A stretch of 26,705 nt of DNA from Rhizophagus sp. LPA8_4_AMF (taxonomy: Eukaryota; Glomeromycota; Glomeromycetes; Glomerales; Glomeraceae), in contig JADRCO010000770.1 of NCBI GenBank assembly GCA_021464525.1, positions 1-26,705 on the forward strand, given 5' to 3'. This document shows positions 1 through 9,305 of this stretch, piece by piece; position 1 is the first letter of the stretch; every line of letters begins with the position of its first letter. Position numbers and translations under genes: made by a program. Below the pieces are notes generated by a model, which worked only from the letters and a program-made list of their open reading frames with translations, made no database searches and was not told where the DNA came from.

Positions 1-56
1 TTATTTTAAGTATATTTTAATAAAATTTTAAGTATATTTTAAGTATAAAAACTTTT
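1..56. repeat. AT-rich short-period repeat at left window edge
   Basis: The motif TTTTAAGTATA recurs three times at short spacing, followed by ACTTTTCATAGG. A very similar block lies at the opposite window edge in reverse complement. It lies immediately upstream of the Tigger remnant and may be part of a transposon end, but no target duplication could be defined. Confidence 0.5.
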
Positions 57-116
57 CATAGGACGACTTAGTATTGGAGTAATTAATCCAGAATAAAAAT
101 GTCATAGGTCTGTCAT

Positions 117-1583
117 GTATCCAGAGCTTGAACTAGCTCTTAAAGAATTTGTGTTAAGATATCAGCATCAAACAATTCTAAGTGATGCAATACTAATCGA
201 AAAGTCAAATTACTAGCAAGTGAACTAGGAATTTCTGAGGATATTTTGCAATTTTCTTCTGGCTGCCTTCAAGGATTTAAGAAATGAAATAAAATTCATC
301 AGAAAAAGTTTCATGAAGAAGTAGAATCTTCTGAACAAGCTGCTATTGATGAAGTTTTGCCATTATTGTGCAAGTTATCCTCTTGAATGAATTTATAATA
401 TAGATGAAATGGGACTCTTTTACCAGTATGTCTTTATATTTTATATATTTATTTAGTAACAATTAAATTAAAATTTTATATTATTTTTATTGTAAGCTAG
501 AACCAGATCGAACATTAGCTACAAAACGTATTTCTAGACGAAAAAAAGATAAGGAGCGCCTCTCAATAGCTTTATGTGCAAATGCTAATAGGTCATACAA
601 GCTGAATCCTCTAATAATTGGAAAATTTGCAAAGCCATGATGTTTTAAAAATGTAAATATTAATAATCTGCCAATGATATATTGAAATAGTAACAAGGCT
701 TGGATGACTATAACTCTTTTTCAAGAATGGCTTAAAGAGTTTGATTATCAAGTTGCCCAAAAATATAGAGGTCAATGTGTTTTGCTACTTCTTGACAATT
801 GTACAAGTCACAAGTTAGAAGGTCTAGTTCTCCCACATGTTGAAGTTTACTTTTTACCTCCAAATACAACTTCAAAGATTCAGCCAATGGATGCTGGAGT
901 TATCATGTTTTTTAAGAAATATTACCACTATTTTCATATTCAATAAGTACAAAATTCATTTATTTATTTATTTTATTAAATTTAACATCATGATTTTAGC
1001 TGGATGTTGTAGTGAATTAAAGCCAGCGAGCGTGCACAAGATTTAAAAATGAATATTTTGCAAGCAATTCAGTATATTATTTAAGACTGGAATAATGTTA
1101 TAGCTGAAACTATTTACAATTGCTGACGCCATACAAAGATCCTTTCTATTGATACTAACATTGATCCAGATTTTCCTTTGGGTGATCACGAAGTGTCTGA
1201 TGAGCTTGCCAATGCTCTTAAAGCTTTTAATTTTTCTGATATAATGGAATTGGAAGAGTTTTTTAATATTCCTAAAGAAAATATGATGTGCGAAATTCTT
1301 GATAATGATGAAATTATTACCAAAATTGCAGATAATTTTAGGAAAAAATCAAATGAAAAAAAATATTGATGATGATCTAGATGAAATGGATGATAGTGTT
1401 AAAGAAGAAGTTGTTAACTTTAGCATTGCATTAAAAAGCTTAAAAAAAGTGCACACATTCTTACTTCAACAAAAATATGCATATGAGCATTTAAAATTGG
1501 TGGATACAATTGAAAAATTTATTAGAAAGAAGCAGAAAAATTCAATGCAGCAAACTACCATAAATCGGTATTTTAATCAATAA
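117..1583 (+). pseudogene. Decayed Tigger/pogo-type (CENP-B-like) DNA transposase
   Basis: In several frames the stretch reads as a nearly full Tigger/pogo transposase. About 117-250 resembles the CENP-B/Tc5 helix-turn-helix region (YPELELALKEF). Near 396-425 comes IYNIDEMGLFYQ, holding the first catalytic Asp. The domain resumes near 496 with LEPDRTLATKR after a gap that looks like an intron (a GTATGT donor at 426; the acceptor is unclear). The second Asp is in LLLLDNCTSH (about 784-813) and the third in IQPMDAGVI (about 879-905). Around 1047-1125 is MNILQAIQYII, then a stop, then DWNNVIAETIYNC, a typical Tigger C-terminal segment. The reading ends in QQTTINRYF followed by a stop at 1581-1583. 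Stop codons and frameshifts throughout (for example near 213-230, 640, 675, 945, 1080, 1367) make it inactive. Terminal inverted repeats were not resolved. In the family this enzyme cuts and pastes DNA with a DDD/DDE RNase H fold. Confidence 0.85.
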
Positions 1584-1849
1584 TATAATTTTAGTATAAT
1601 TGATTTTAGTATAATGATTATATCTTAATAATAGTAATTTTTGAGCATAATAAAGTAAATAATAATATAATAAACAATAATAAAGCATAATTTCTTTTAT
1701 ATATCACATGAAATTTCGTAAATTGTCATTCTTTATAAGTGCATGTTCATGTCCAGTCCTAAGGAGAGTACGCTTAGAGAGAGTTGACTGTATTAATGTA
1801 ATAAGAGAAAGACAACTGAATGGAAAAAATGCGCAACTGAAGAATCGTG
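1584..1849. other. Non-coding AT-rich gap between two transposon remnants
   Basis: The first ~110 bases are short TAATAATATAAT-type sequence. The later part could be the badly decayed N-terminal coding portion of the KDZ-type transposase that follows, but no convincing reading survives. No gene or RNA is seen. Confidence 0.5.
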
Positions 1850-3370
1850 AAAAGTGTATATTTCCTAATATCATATTTGTTGGTTAGAGATATATTGGCT
1901 TTCTTATTTTAATCCTATGTATCTTTGTGTTGTTGATCCTATGCATTGCCTTTTTTTAGGTGTTGCTAAGTAAATAGTAACAAAGCTCTGGATTGGTAAA
2001 GGCATTCTCAATGACAAGAAATTTAAAATAATGCAAGAATGAGCTGACATAATAAAATTAACAAGTGACCTCAATTGCTGCCTTGTTAGAATAGTCACTG
2101 GTAAAGGATTCTCAAGCTTCACAGCTGATATGTAGAAGACTTTCATATTAATTTATGCAATACCTATTACATGGAGTTTTCTGGAAGACATCAACTGAAA
2201 AATTCTTGCATATTTTGTATGTGTTTGTAAAATCTTAACAAGTAGAGAATTACCAAAAATTGAGTTAAATGAAGTATTTACAAAACTTGTCAAGATGAAC
2301 AAGCTAATTGAGCAAAAATATGGGTAAGAAAAGATAAGCCCAAATCTACACTTGTGTCTTTACATATATGAATGCGCATTAGACTATGGCCCTTTATCTT
2401 CATTTTGGTATTTTAGCTTTGAATGAATGAATGGAATCCTTGATATGTAAATTAATTTTTTCTATTTGGAATTTTCATCATTATAATAAACTGATCGATT
2501 TATCTCCTTTTTAAAAAATATAGGTTCTTATAATAATAGCAGGCATGACATTAAAACTGAACTATTAAAAATTATATTTGATAATTTTCTTCTCAATATT
2601 TCCTTTCCAACTATAGCAATGACCTCTTGTACTCCTCTTTGAAAATCATAAAACCAAGGAAATCTATTAGTAGCTTGGCTGTACTCGATTATTTTGCAAG
2701 CGATGAATATCAGAATTTTATGAGACTTTCTCTTATTGAGAAAGAATCTGCTTTTGGGACTGAACATTTTTCTGAAATGATAATGAAACCATATCAAAAA
2801 ACAAAGCTTCTGAACTGCATTTTAATTATTTTAGTTGAATATTATAAGAGTCTATATAATAGTCATTTTATTTCCATCTCATCTACAACAGGACAAAATA
2901 ATTATAATATAGTAAATTTCAAAATCAAATAATATAGCAAATTAAGAATCAATGCAGATATATATAGTTCTGTTCAGGCAGTCTGCCATGAAAAGATCAT
3001 ATATATTAGCATGATTCATACAAGAAGATGGAACAATCAATACATACTCCCAGTCAGGTTCAGTTTTTTTTTGAGCATGTGATTTATCTAAATAATTCAT
3101 CATAACAATTAACTCATTCGCTGGTATTAATCAAATAGTACAAACTGGTTCAAGATTACAGGATAAGATTTTATTGCCAAGTGGATAATGATATAAAATC
3201 ATGTAATATAGAACTATGGACTAATGAATTTTATGATATGAATAGGGACAGTATAGTGCCAATATATAATATATTAGGAAAATTTGTAAAATGTAATTTT
3301 AATATTGAAACGAGAAAGACAAGAAATTACATAGCCATTATTCCTTTAAATAAAAAAATCTCGTTTTAAA
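1850..3370 (+). pseudogene. Decayed KDZ/CACTA-type (tnp2-like) transposase
   Basis: A long plus-strand reading, interrupted by stops and frameshifts, matches the transposase common in fungal KDZ/CACTA-like elements. From about 1890 one frame gives YWLSYFNPMYLCVVDPMHC and LFLGVAK, the diagnostic DPMH...LG block, then FTADM-stop-KTFILIYAIP near 2120-2165. The same frame continues to ISPNLHLCLYIYECALDYG and PLSSFWYFSFE-stop-MNGIL around 2330-2440. Later pieces are in other frames: DYFASDEYQNFMRLS (2680 region), KRSYILA and FIQEDG near 2990-3030, and THSLVLIK-stop-YKLVQDY then DIKSCNIELWTNEFYD near 3110-3240. The reading ends with IPLNKKISF and a stop at 3367-3369. Family members excise and integrate DNA using conserved acidic residues. 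At least six interruptions make this copy non-functional. Element termini and target duplication were not found, and the split between KDZ and classical CACTA is by motif resemblance only. Confidence 0.75.
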
Positions 3371-4340
3371 AACAAATGAACTTTCTATAATATTGAATAT
3401 TATACGTATGATCAGAATGTTGATGCCTTTACCTGATATTACTAATTTTACTAATTAAAATTTTATAGTCACTGGCGAAATAGATGTAGTACTGAATTTC
3501 AATTATAACATTATTTTCAAATATTCAGTCTTAAATTACGATATCAAAATCAGATTGTACTTTATTTATTATATCAGATATACATTAAAATTTGTAAAAT
3601 ATTTAAATTTATTATAATTAATTGGCTCTTGTGATGACCCAAATGCACTATCAGCTATCAATACTATCGACATATTTGATGATGGGATTATTATTTATAT
3701 TTGAGTAGAAACTAGTATTACCTAAAAAAGAGAGTTACCAGCTTGTCTGATTCTCAATAATGAAAAAATGTGATTTATGTGACTGTCATTTTAGGATTGG
3801 CTACTGATAACCTGAAATGTTCTGTATATTATAAAATAAGCTGTAAAGCAAAAATCACCTATTCTGATTAAAATATTGGAATTTAATAAAAATCGGCTTG
3901 GTTATATTAATATTATCATGAATCAGTTTTCTTATACAAAAAGCGGCATAAATTATATAAATAATATTCTGGTATAAATATCACAAATGGCTATCTTAGA
4001 AGTGGCATATTATGTATAATATATAGTGAGCGCAATATAAAAAATATTTCCCGATATAAGAATCAGAATTTTTTACAAAAACTGGAAAACCTATATTTAG
4101 ATCAGAAATGCTATATACAAATTGCCAAAAATCAACTGTATTATATAAAAACTGGCAATATTATATAAAATCGCTAAAAGCATATTAAAAAGAGTAAAAT
4201 TCTGATTTTTTTTCATTTGACCTATGCAAGGATGATTAATCCTTATATTTTATATCTATAGCACCAATATTAGTAGAATTATCATAATTTAAAGTTTTTA
4301 CTATTTTTCAACTATTTACAAATTATATAATATAATATAA
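3371..4340. other. Featureless AT-rich stretch
   Basis: No convincing coding sequence on either strand. Between about 3935 and 4190 short imperfect motifs of the type TATATAAAAACTGGCA recur irregularly, suggesting an old decayed repeat. The stretch may include the 3' non-coding end of the KDZ-type element. Confidence 0.45.
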
Positions 4341-4342
4341 TT

Positions 4343-4413
4343 TCAGCTAATTTTAACTTTAATTTTGACTTTAGACCTTTAAAACTGAAATATTTTAACT
4401 TTTTGGAGGGTGA
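4343..4413 (-). repeat. Partial terminal repeat of the GTGATCAC MITE family
   Basis: Its reverse complement (GATCACCCTCC... AAATATTTCAGTTTT... AAGTCAAAATTAAAGT) aligns with the start of the element beginning at 4466. The two together form an inverted repeat with a short spacer. It looks like the end of a second, truncated copy next to the complete one. Confidence 0.6.
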
Positions 4414-4465
4414 TCTTTTGTTACAAATATTTGGATGTAATACAATTCATAGAAGCTCTTAAATG

Positions 4466-4973
4466 GTGATCACTATATATGAAGTTGAAATTAAAAGCCA
4501 AAAGTTGAAATATTTCAGTTTTGGAGATCTAAAATCAAAATTAAAGTCAAAATTAAATCACAACAATCCCATCAATATTGATATTATAGAAATAAAACAT
4601 ATATCATTTGAATCCACTCAACGAGAAATATTGAATAGTATTACAATTACTGGATACTGAAATAGTAACCAAAATAACTTAATCTTTAAATAAGAGTAGA
4701 ATGGTCAATATTGATGCTATAGATATGATCTTACCGCCATTTGATTCGTCTCAATTTGAGCTTTCAAATGAGCTATAGAACATCAGATTCTGATCACTAG
4801 ATGCCAAGATATCCTTAAAATACTTCATTATTAAATTTTAATAATTATAGATAATTATTCAATATCTATTCAACCATTTGACTTTGGAAGGCTAAAGTTA
4901 AATTAATTTTAACTATTTTGACTATTTTAAAGGTTGAAATTATTTTAATTTCAACTTTATGTATAGTGATCAC
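4466..4973. mobile_element. MITE-like non-autonomous element with GTGATCAC terminal inverted repeats
   Basis: Both ends are GTGATCACTATA-type inverted repeats of about 30 bp: GTGATCACTATATATGAAGT at 4466 and, reading inward from 4973 on the other strand, GTGATCACTATACATAAAGT, both followed by TGAAATTAAAA. The element is 508 bp and AT-rich, and the only frame inside it (65 codons at 4463-4660) has no recognisable protein character. Related sequence occurs at 4343-4413 and, inverted, at about 23549-23660. No clear target-site duplication is visible, so the superfamily cannot be assigned. Confidence 0.65.
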
Positions 4974-5109
4974 TGGAAAATATTTTTATGTTGGTTTATG
5001 AAATATTGAGAGTCAAGTAAATGTTAAGAAGAAAATATTACAAACAATAAACATAGAAGTATATTAATTTGACTGTCTGGTATTTATCAAGCAAAAATCA
5101 AGATTACAT
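4974..5109. other. Short non-coding spacer
   Basis: AT-rich sequence between the MITE-like element and the next remnant. Nothing recognisable is seen. Confidence 0.4.
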
Positions 5110-5690
5110 ACTTGATTTCTTCAATTATTGTTAGAATTGAATGTTATAATGAATCTTCCAATCACACATACAACATAAAAGATAATGATAGAATCAAACA
5201 TTTTCAGATTATCTAAGTTTTAGTTGTAAAAAAAGCAAATAAAAACTATTCTGTACCTGCAATTACTGCTGCTGTCAAAAAGTATGTGACAAATAAATTA
5301 GGCCTTGGTTTGAGTATATGTGATCTGAAACGAAAAGAAGTAGTAAATATAAGGTATAAAATTTTTGGATCCTTGGAAGCTTATCTTATTGGTAGTCATG
5401 ATTTGAAAACAGAGTATGGTAGTGTAGAACTATTGACCGGTTAGGTTTGGAAAATATTCCAAAGAATGTTTAAGAAAAGTGGTTTCAAAATATATAAAAG
5501 TCACGAGTTAGTAATTGTTAAACAAACCAACCAACAGAAAGCAACAGAAAGCCAAAGACTTATTGTTAATGAGTTAACTGAGAGAATTTGTGAGTGATAT
5601 TGGGGTATTGAAGAAAGAGGAGATGTTAGGCGAACAGAAGCATATGTATATATGCTAGAAATATCTCTAAATTCGATTATCATGTAATTT
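5110..5690 (+). pseudogene. Internally deleted remnant of an FAR1/SWIM-like (MULE-related) family
   Basis: A plus-strand reading around 5130-5445 gives IECYNESSNHTYNIKDNDR, then YSVPAITAAVKKYVTNKLGL, then DLKRKEVVNIRYK and a stop. This resembles the N-terminal part of a large, repetitive Glomeromycotina family annotated as SWIM-zinc-finger or hypothetical proteins. Shortly after, in another frame, about 5540-5690 gives RLIVNELTERICE-stop-YWGIEE and TEAYVYMLEISLNSIIM, which resembles the C-terminal end of the same family. The central several hundred residues, including the DDE-like core and SWIM finger, appear to be missing. This is recognition by eye from family flavour, so the family name is provisional; that it is a decayed repeat-type coding remnant is more certain. 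Confidence 0.45.
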
Positions 5691-6487
5691 AATAAATAAA
5701 TAAATATATTAATTAGTGTGAAAAAAATTTTTTAAAAGTTCAATTTGGTTTTTTTTGCATATTTTGGCAGCCAGTGATATCTTACAAACCAATAAATTTC
5801 GAGTCATGTGATTTTAAAATATCACGTGACTACTCGACCCCTAATTTAGTTCATTTATTAACCAATTTATTACTTAATTTATATTATTAATTAATACGAA
5901 ATTTTTTTAAAAAATATGCATCAGAATTTTGAGATTAAATATTATGTAATTAAAAAACAAATCAATCAATGATTGCCATCAAAATTTATATTTTGATAAA
6001 TTTAATATTATAATATATGTAATAAATTAATAATAATGCATTTCTTTAATAAATCACTTACTGTATATATGGCCTGGTTGTAATAAAATAATTAACAATA
6101 TATCTAAATATTTAATTCTTATAATTTTAATATTTTTATACCTGTATTCTAGGTTTGTGGACCTTGGGTATAATACAAATTGATTCTTATACCTGGGATG
6201 TTTTTATATTATTTATATAATAAGATCGCTAAGATCGTAAAAAAATGAGAGATTGTATTAATGTATGTAATTTTAGGTAAGTTTTTCTATTATCCAATAA
6301 TATAAATTTAATCCACGTGAATAAACATGTTTGATCCATTTTAGGATATAATAGTGCACTCATTTTTACCAAACTTATATAAATTTAATTTGATTTAATT
6401 TTTTCCCACAACTCTCTTTCTCAACCTTTTTTTCGAGTTTTGATAACATAAATAATAAATAGTGAAAGAAACTCTAAAAAACTTCAC
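5691..6487. other. AT-rich intergenic region upstream of ESA1
   Basis: No coding sequence is seen. Contents worth noting are a palindrome at 5800-5836 and a GTAAGT at 6488, which could be the donor of a 5'-UTR intron ending at 6594, just before the ESA1 start. Confidence 0.5.
5800..5836. repeat. Imperfect palindrome containing CACGTG
   Basis: CGAGTCATGTGAT on the left is the near reverse complement of ATCACGTGACTACTCG on the right, across a TTTAAA-rich loop. The right arm contains the E-box-like hexamer CACGTG (5823-5828). It could be a hairpin, a transposon footprint or a bHLH-factor site; the sequence alone does not decide. Confidence 0.5.
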
Positions 6488-6517
6488 GTAAGTTTATAAT
6501 CAAAGACCTCCTTTTTT

Positions 6518-6540
6518 ACGCGACATAAAAACGCGCGAAA
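6518..6540. promoter_or_regulatory. E2F/MBF-like motifs upstream of ESA1
   Basis: TTACGCGA (6516-6523) and ACGCGCGAAA (6531-6540) lie 60-85 bases upstream of the ESA1 ATG in otherwise very AT-rich DNA. GCGCGAAA is the reverse complement of the classical E2F site TTTCGCGC, and ACGCG is the core of MBF sites. Motif match only; it would lie inside the possible 5'-UTR intron if that intron is real. Confidence 0.35.
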
Positions 6541-6601
6541 TTGACATTCACTGCGCCACTATTAATGATATTCATTTTTTGTGTTTCAAAATAGATAAAG
6601 G

Positions 6602-7984
6602 ATGGAATCAGATACGAATTCAGTAATTTCTGTGGAACATGAATCAATTCCAACCACACCGGTTCAAACAAACACAGCAGAAGTTACTGGAAACGAAATT
6701 ATCATCGGTTATAAATATTACGTAAGATTAGAGAATTATGCGGATTCCGAAGACGAAATCCAATATCGTATTGGAGAAGTTTTATCAAATCGAATAAATG
6801 AAGGAAATCGGGAATATTATATTCATTTTATTGATTTTAATAAAAGACTTGATGAATGGGTACCAGAAGATCGGATAGATTCAAAAACAACTGTTATTAT
6901 TGAGAAACCAAAATTAGCAACACCAAAGAAAATAAACATATCTTTAGATCCATCAACACCACCACCAAAAGCTTCATCATTGTTAAAAGAAATGGGTTAC
7001 TCATCATCGCCCGTAACGATACCAGCATATGAGTCACCCGGAAGTATTGCAAGTGTAACATCAACATTTAATGAAGAAAGAACAAAAGGAGAAGCAGTTG
7101 GAGCAATGAGTTGTAGGCCGAATAAAAGACGTGTTAAAAATTTGCAAGAAATTCATTTTGGAGAATTTTGTATAGAAACCTGGTACTTTTCGCCATATCC
7201 GGAAGAATTTAATGATTCACCAATAATTTATATTTGTGAATTTTGTTTAAGTTATTATATAAGTGAATTTCAGTTACGTCGTCATGTTAATAAGTGCAAT
7301 ATAATGCATCCACCAGGAAATGAAATTTATAGAGATGATGAAATATCATTTTTTGAAATTGATGGAGCTCGACAATCAACATATTGTCAAAATTTATGTT
7401 TGTTATCGAAGTTATTTCTTGATCACAAAAGCCTTACCTATGATCTATTACCTTTTCTTTTTTATATTATGTGTAAACAAGATCAATATGGTTATCATAT
7501 TATTGGATATTTTTCAAAAGAGAAAAATTACACTTTAAATAATTTAGCTTGCATTTTAACAATTCCTCCTTATCAGCGTAAAGGTTATGGTAGATTATTA
7601 ATTTCATTTTCTTATGAATTATCAAAAATTGAGGGTAGAATTGGATCGCCTGAAAGACCCTTATCAGATTTAGGATTATTATCTTATCAACAATATTGGT
7701 ATGAAACCATTCTGGAAGTTTTGTGGGATACAAAAGAAATTGGTGATGATTACATTACTATAGACGAAATTACTGCTAAAACAAGTATAACTCAATCTGA
7801 TGTACTTTTTACTTTATATGAATCTGGTATTTGTGTTTATCAAGGTCAAGTTTGTATTAGATTAACCGAAGCTATGTTAGATACAAGTTTAAATTCTATA
7901 TCAAAAAAACGTAGGATCAATATTGAAAATTTAAAATGGTCTCCTCCCCATTTTACTGCAAATCAACTCAGGTATAAAAATTAA
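6602..7984 (+). CDS. ESA1: MYST-family histone acetyltransferase Esa1/KAT5 (NuA4 catalytic subunit)
   Basis: This 460-residue protein in a single exon acetylates histone H4 and H2A tails as the catalytic subunit of NuA4 in the nucleus. Domains in order: chromo-barrel (Tudor-knot) at residues 33-95 (YKYYVRLENYADSED, FNKRLDEWV); a variable linker rich in Ser/Pro/Thr at about 100-170; the MYST core from about 175. The CCHC zinc finger uses C212, C215, H228 and C232 (YICEFC...HVNKC). The acetyl-CoA loop is QRKGYG (325-330), the catalytic-region Cys is C317 (ACILT), the general-base Glu is E351 (SPERPLSDLG), and the autoacetylated Lys equivalent is K276 (LDHKSL). The C-terminus LKWSPPHFTANQLRY is typical of Esa1. 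The length matches yeast Esa1 (445) and human TIP60 (513). The ATG at 6602 is the first in frame and leads straight into the family N-terminus. Nothing is missing. It converges on BET3, which ends 300 bases downstream. Confidence 0.97.
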   Translation: MESDTNSVISVEHESIPTTPVQTNTAEVTGNEIIIGYKYYVRLENYADSEDEIQYRIGEVLSNRINEGNREYYIHFIDFNKRLDEWVPEDRIDSKTTVIIEKPKLATPKKINISLDPSTPPPKASSLLKEMGYSSSPVTIPAYESPGSIASVTSTFNEERTKGEAVGAMSCRPNKRRVKNLQEIHFGEFCIETWYFSPYPEEFNDSPIIYICEFCLSYYISEFQLRRHVNKCNIMHPPGNEIYRDDEISFFEIDGARQSTYCQNLCLLSKLFLDHKSLTYDLLPFLFYIMCKQDQYGYHIIGYFSKEKNYTLNNLACILTIPPYQRKGYGRLLISFSYELSKIEGRIGSPERPLSDLGLLSYQQYWYETILEVLWDTKEIGDDYITIDEITAKTSITQSDVLFTLYESGICVYQGQVCIRLTEAMLDTSLNSISKKRRINIENLKWSPPHFTANQLRYKN

Positions 7985-8056
7985 ATGAGAGGGAGAAATT
8001 TGGTAAAGCGAAAGTGAAGAGAATAAATATTTTTGGATATTTTTATTTGAAATTTG

Positions 8057-8066
8057 AATAAATAAA
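8057..8066 (+). terminator. Poly(A) signal of ESA1
   Basis: Overlapping AATAAA hexamers (8057-8062 and 8061-8066) lie about 75 bases after the ESA1 stop codon, a normal distance for a fungal 3' end. Confidence 0.5.
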
Positions 8067-8284
8067 AAAACCTGTTAACATTTGAGCAATTATCTATTTA
8101 TTGATTTAATTATCAATGGATCTTTAGTAGTGGTCCTATTCAGGAGATTTTTAATTACCTTTTGCACATTATTCGTATTGATCTAAAATTATTTATCTCA
8201 ATTAAATAAATAATCATTACTATTATTGCATCCTACTAGATAATAATAAAAAAAAAATGATCTCTGCTAAAAAGTTATACATGA

Positions 8285-9068
8285 TTAATCTTCACCAGCT
8301 GGCACTTCTTCTTCAAGATATTTTACTAATTTGACTCTCATTTCGGTTTGATCATCACCACGTAATACATCACTTATAAAATTTGCTTCAATTTGCATTT
8401 GCACCATCTCCAATGATCCTCTTAATACTCCACATAATATATTTGAATACCATAGTTCATCTGCTGCTCCATCATCCGGTAATTCAACAAATTCTGCTAA
8501 TGGATTTTCCTCAAAAATTAACGAAAATTCTTTATTATTCGATGACCAATTCGTTACCGTTGGTGTAATATTTAAAAAAATTTTAAATCCAATCTAATAA
8601 AAAGTAAATTTAACCAATTTAATAAGATTTCCTTTACGATTTTAGGAAGATTGTTATATACCTTGGAAATTACTTCGGCCGTTTCACGAAAATCTGCACA
8701 ACGTCCTAAACTTGCTCTGGCAAGAAAATCTTCGATTAATCGAACTCCTATATTATATCCCCTAATTAAATAAAAAAAATTAATTGAATTATTTAAGTTG
8801 AAACTAAAAGAAATTATTTTGACATAATACATTTTTTCCAACTGCTTATTCACTTCTTGATAATCCTCATAATCCTTAACAAGTTGAGCTACAACTGAAC
8901 CGTAAGTTAAAGTAAATAGTTCAGCGTTCTATTTAGTTATATTTTGTTAGTATTAATATAGCTTTTTATAAAATACAAGAAAAAAAACTTATTTCCGGAA
9001 ACGTTTACAATTTTCTCTACACGATTCTTCCACACTTCATCGCCTATTTGTTTATATTGCTTATTCAT
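8285..9068 (-). CDS. BET3: TRAPP complex subunit Bet3/TRAPPC3 (4 exons)
   Basis: Exons on the minus strand are 9068-9003, 8928-8831, 8761-8662 and 8593-8285 (stop TAA 8287-8285), totalling 190 residues against 193 in yeast Bet3. Introns are GT-AG; the first donor is an unusual GTTTCC, chosen because it is the only one that keeps frame. Bet3 is the core subunit of TRAPP, which tethers COPII vesicles and acts as an exchange factor for Ypt1/Rab1 at the early Golgi. Recognisable blocks: [16 protein letters not shown] near the N-terminus; [20 protein letters not shown] then [50 protein letters not shown]; and the C-terminal PAGED. The Cys in LGRCADF corresponds to the buried, acylated Cys68 of mammalian TRAPPC3. 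It lies between convergent ESA1 and the same-strand STEEP1 homologue. Confidence 0.93.
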
Positions 9069-9305
9069 AATATTAACCGTTTAATAATTTAACAGTTTGA
9101 AGAAAAATAAGGTAAATTAGCAATATTTAAATTTTTGAGCAATTTTATTGGCTTTTTGCATAACTTTTTTGATTAGCGGAACCACTGCGGAACCCTATTT
9201 AGAAGGTGAGGCGAAGTTCGACTTGACACACGTGCACATATTTGTCAGTGTATCATATTTGAATTAAATTTTATTATATTTATTATTATAATTAATGTTT
9301 AATTA
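9069..9305. other. Spacer between BET3 start and STEEP1-like stop
   Basis: About 240 bases; it must carry the BET3 promoter and the 3' end of the upstream gene. The stretch near 9175-9230 (GCGGAACCACTGCGGAACC, CACGTG) is less AT-rich than its surroundings; GCGGAACC occurs there in close repetition. No coding sequence is seen. Confidence 0.45.

Noticed and set aside
1904-2146. 80-codon minus-strand frame
   Set aside because: Shadow of the plus-strand KDZ-type transposase, which carries the DPMH and FTAD motifs.
4463-4660. 65-codon plus-strand frame
   Set aside because: Lies inside the MITE-like element and starts within its terminal repeat; no protein character.
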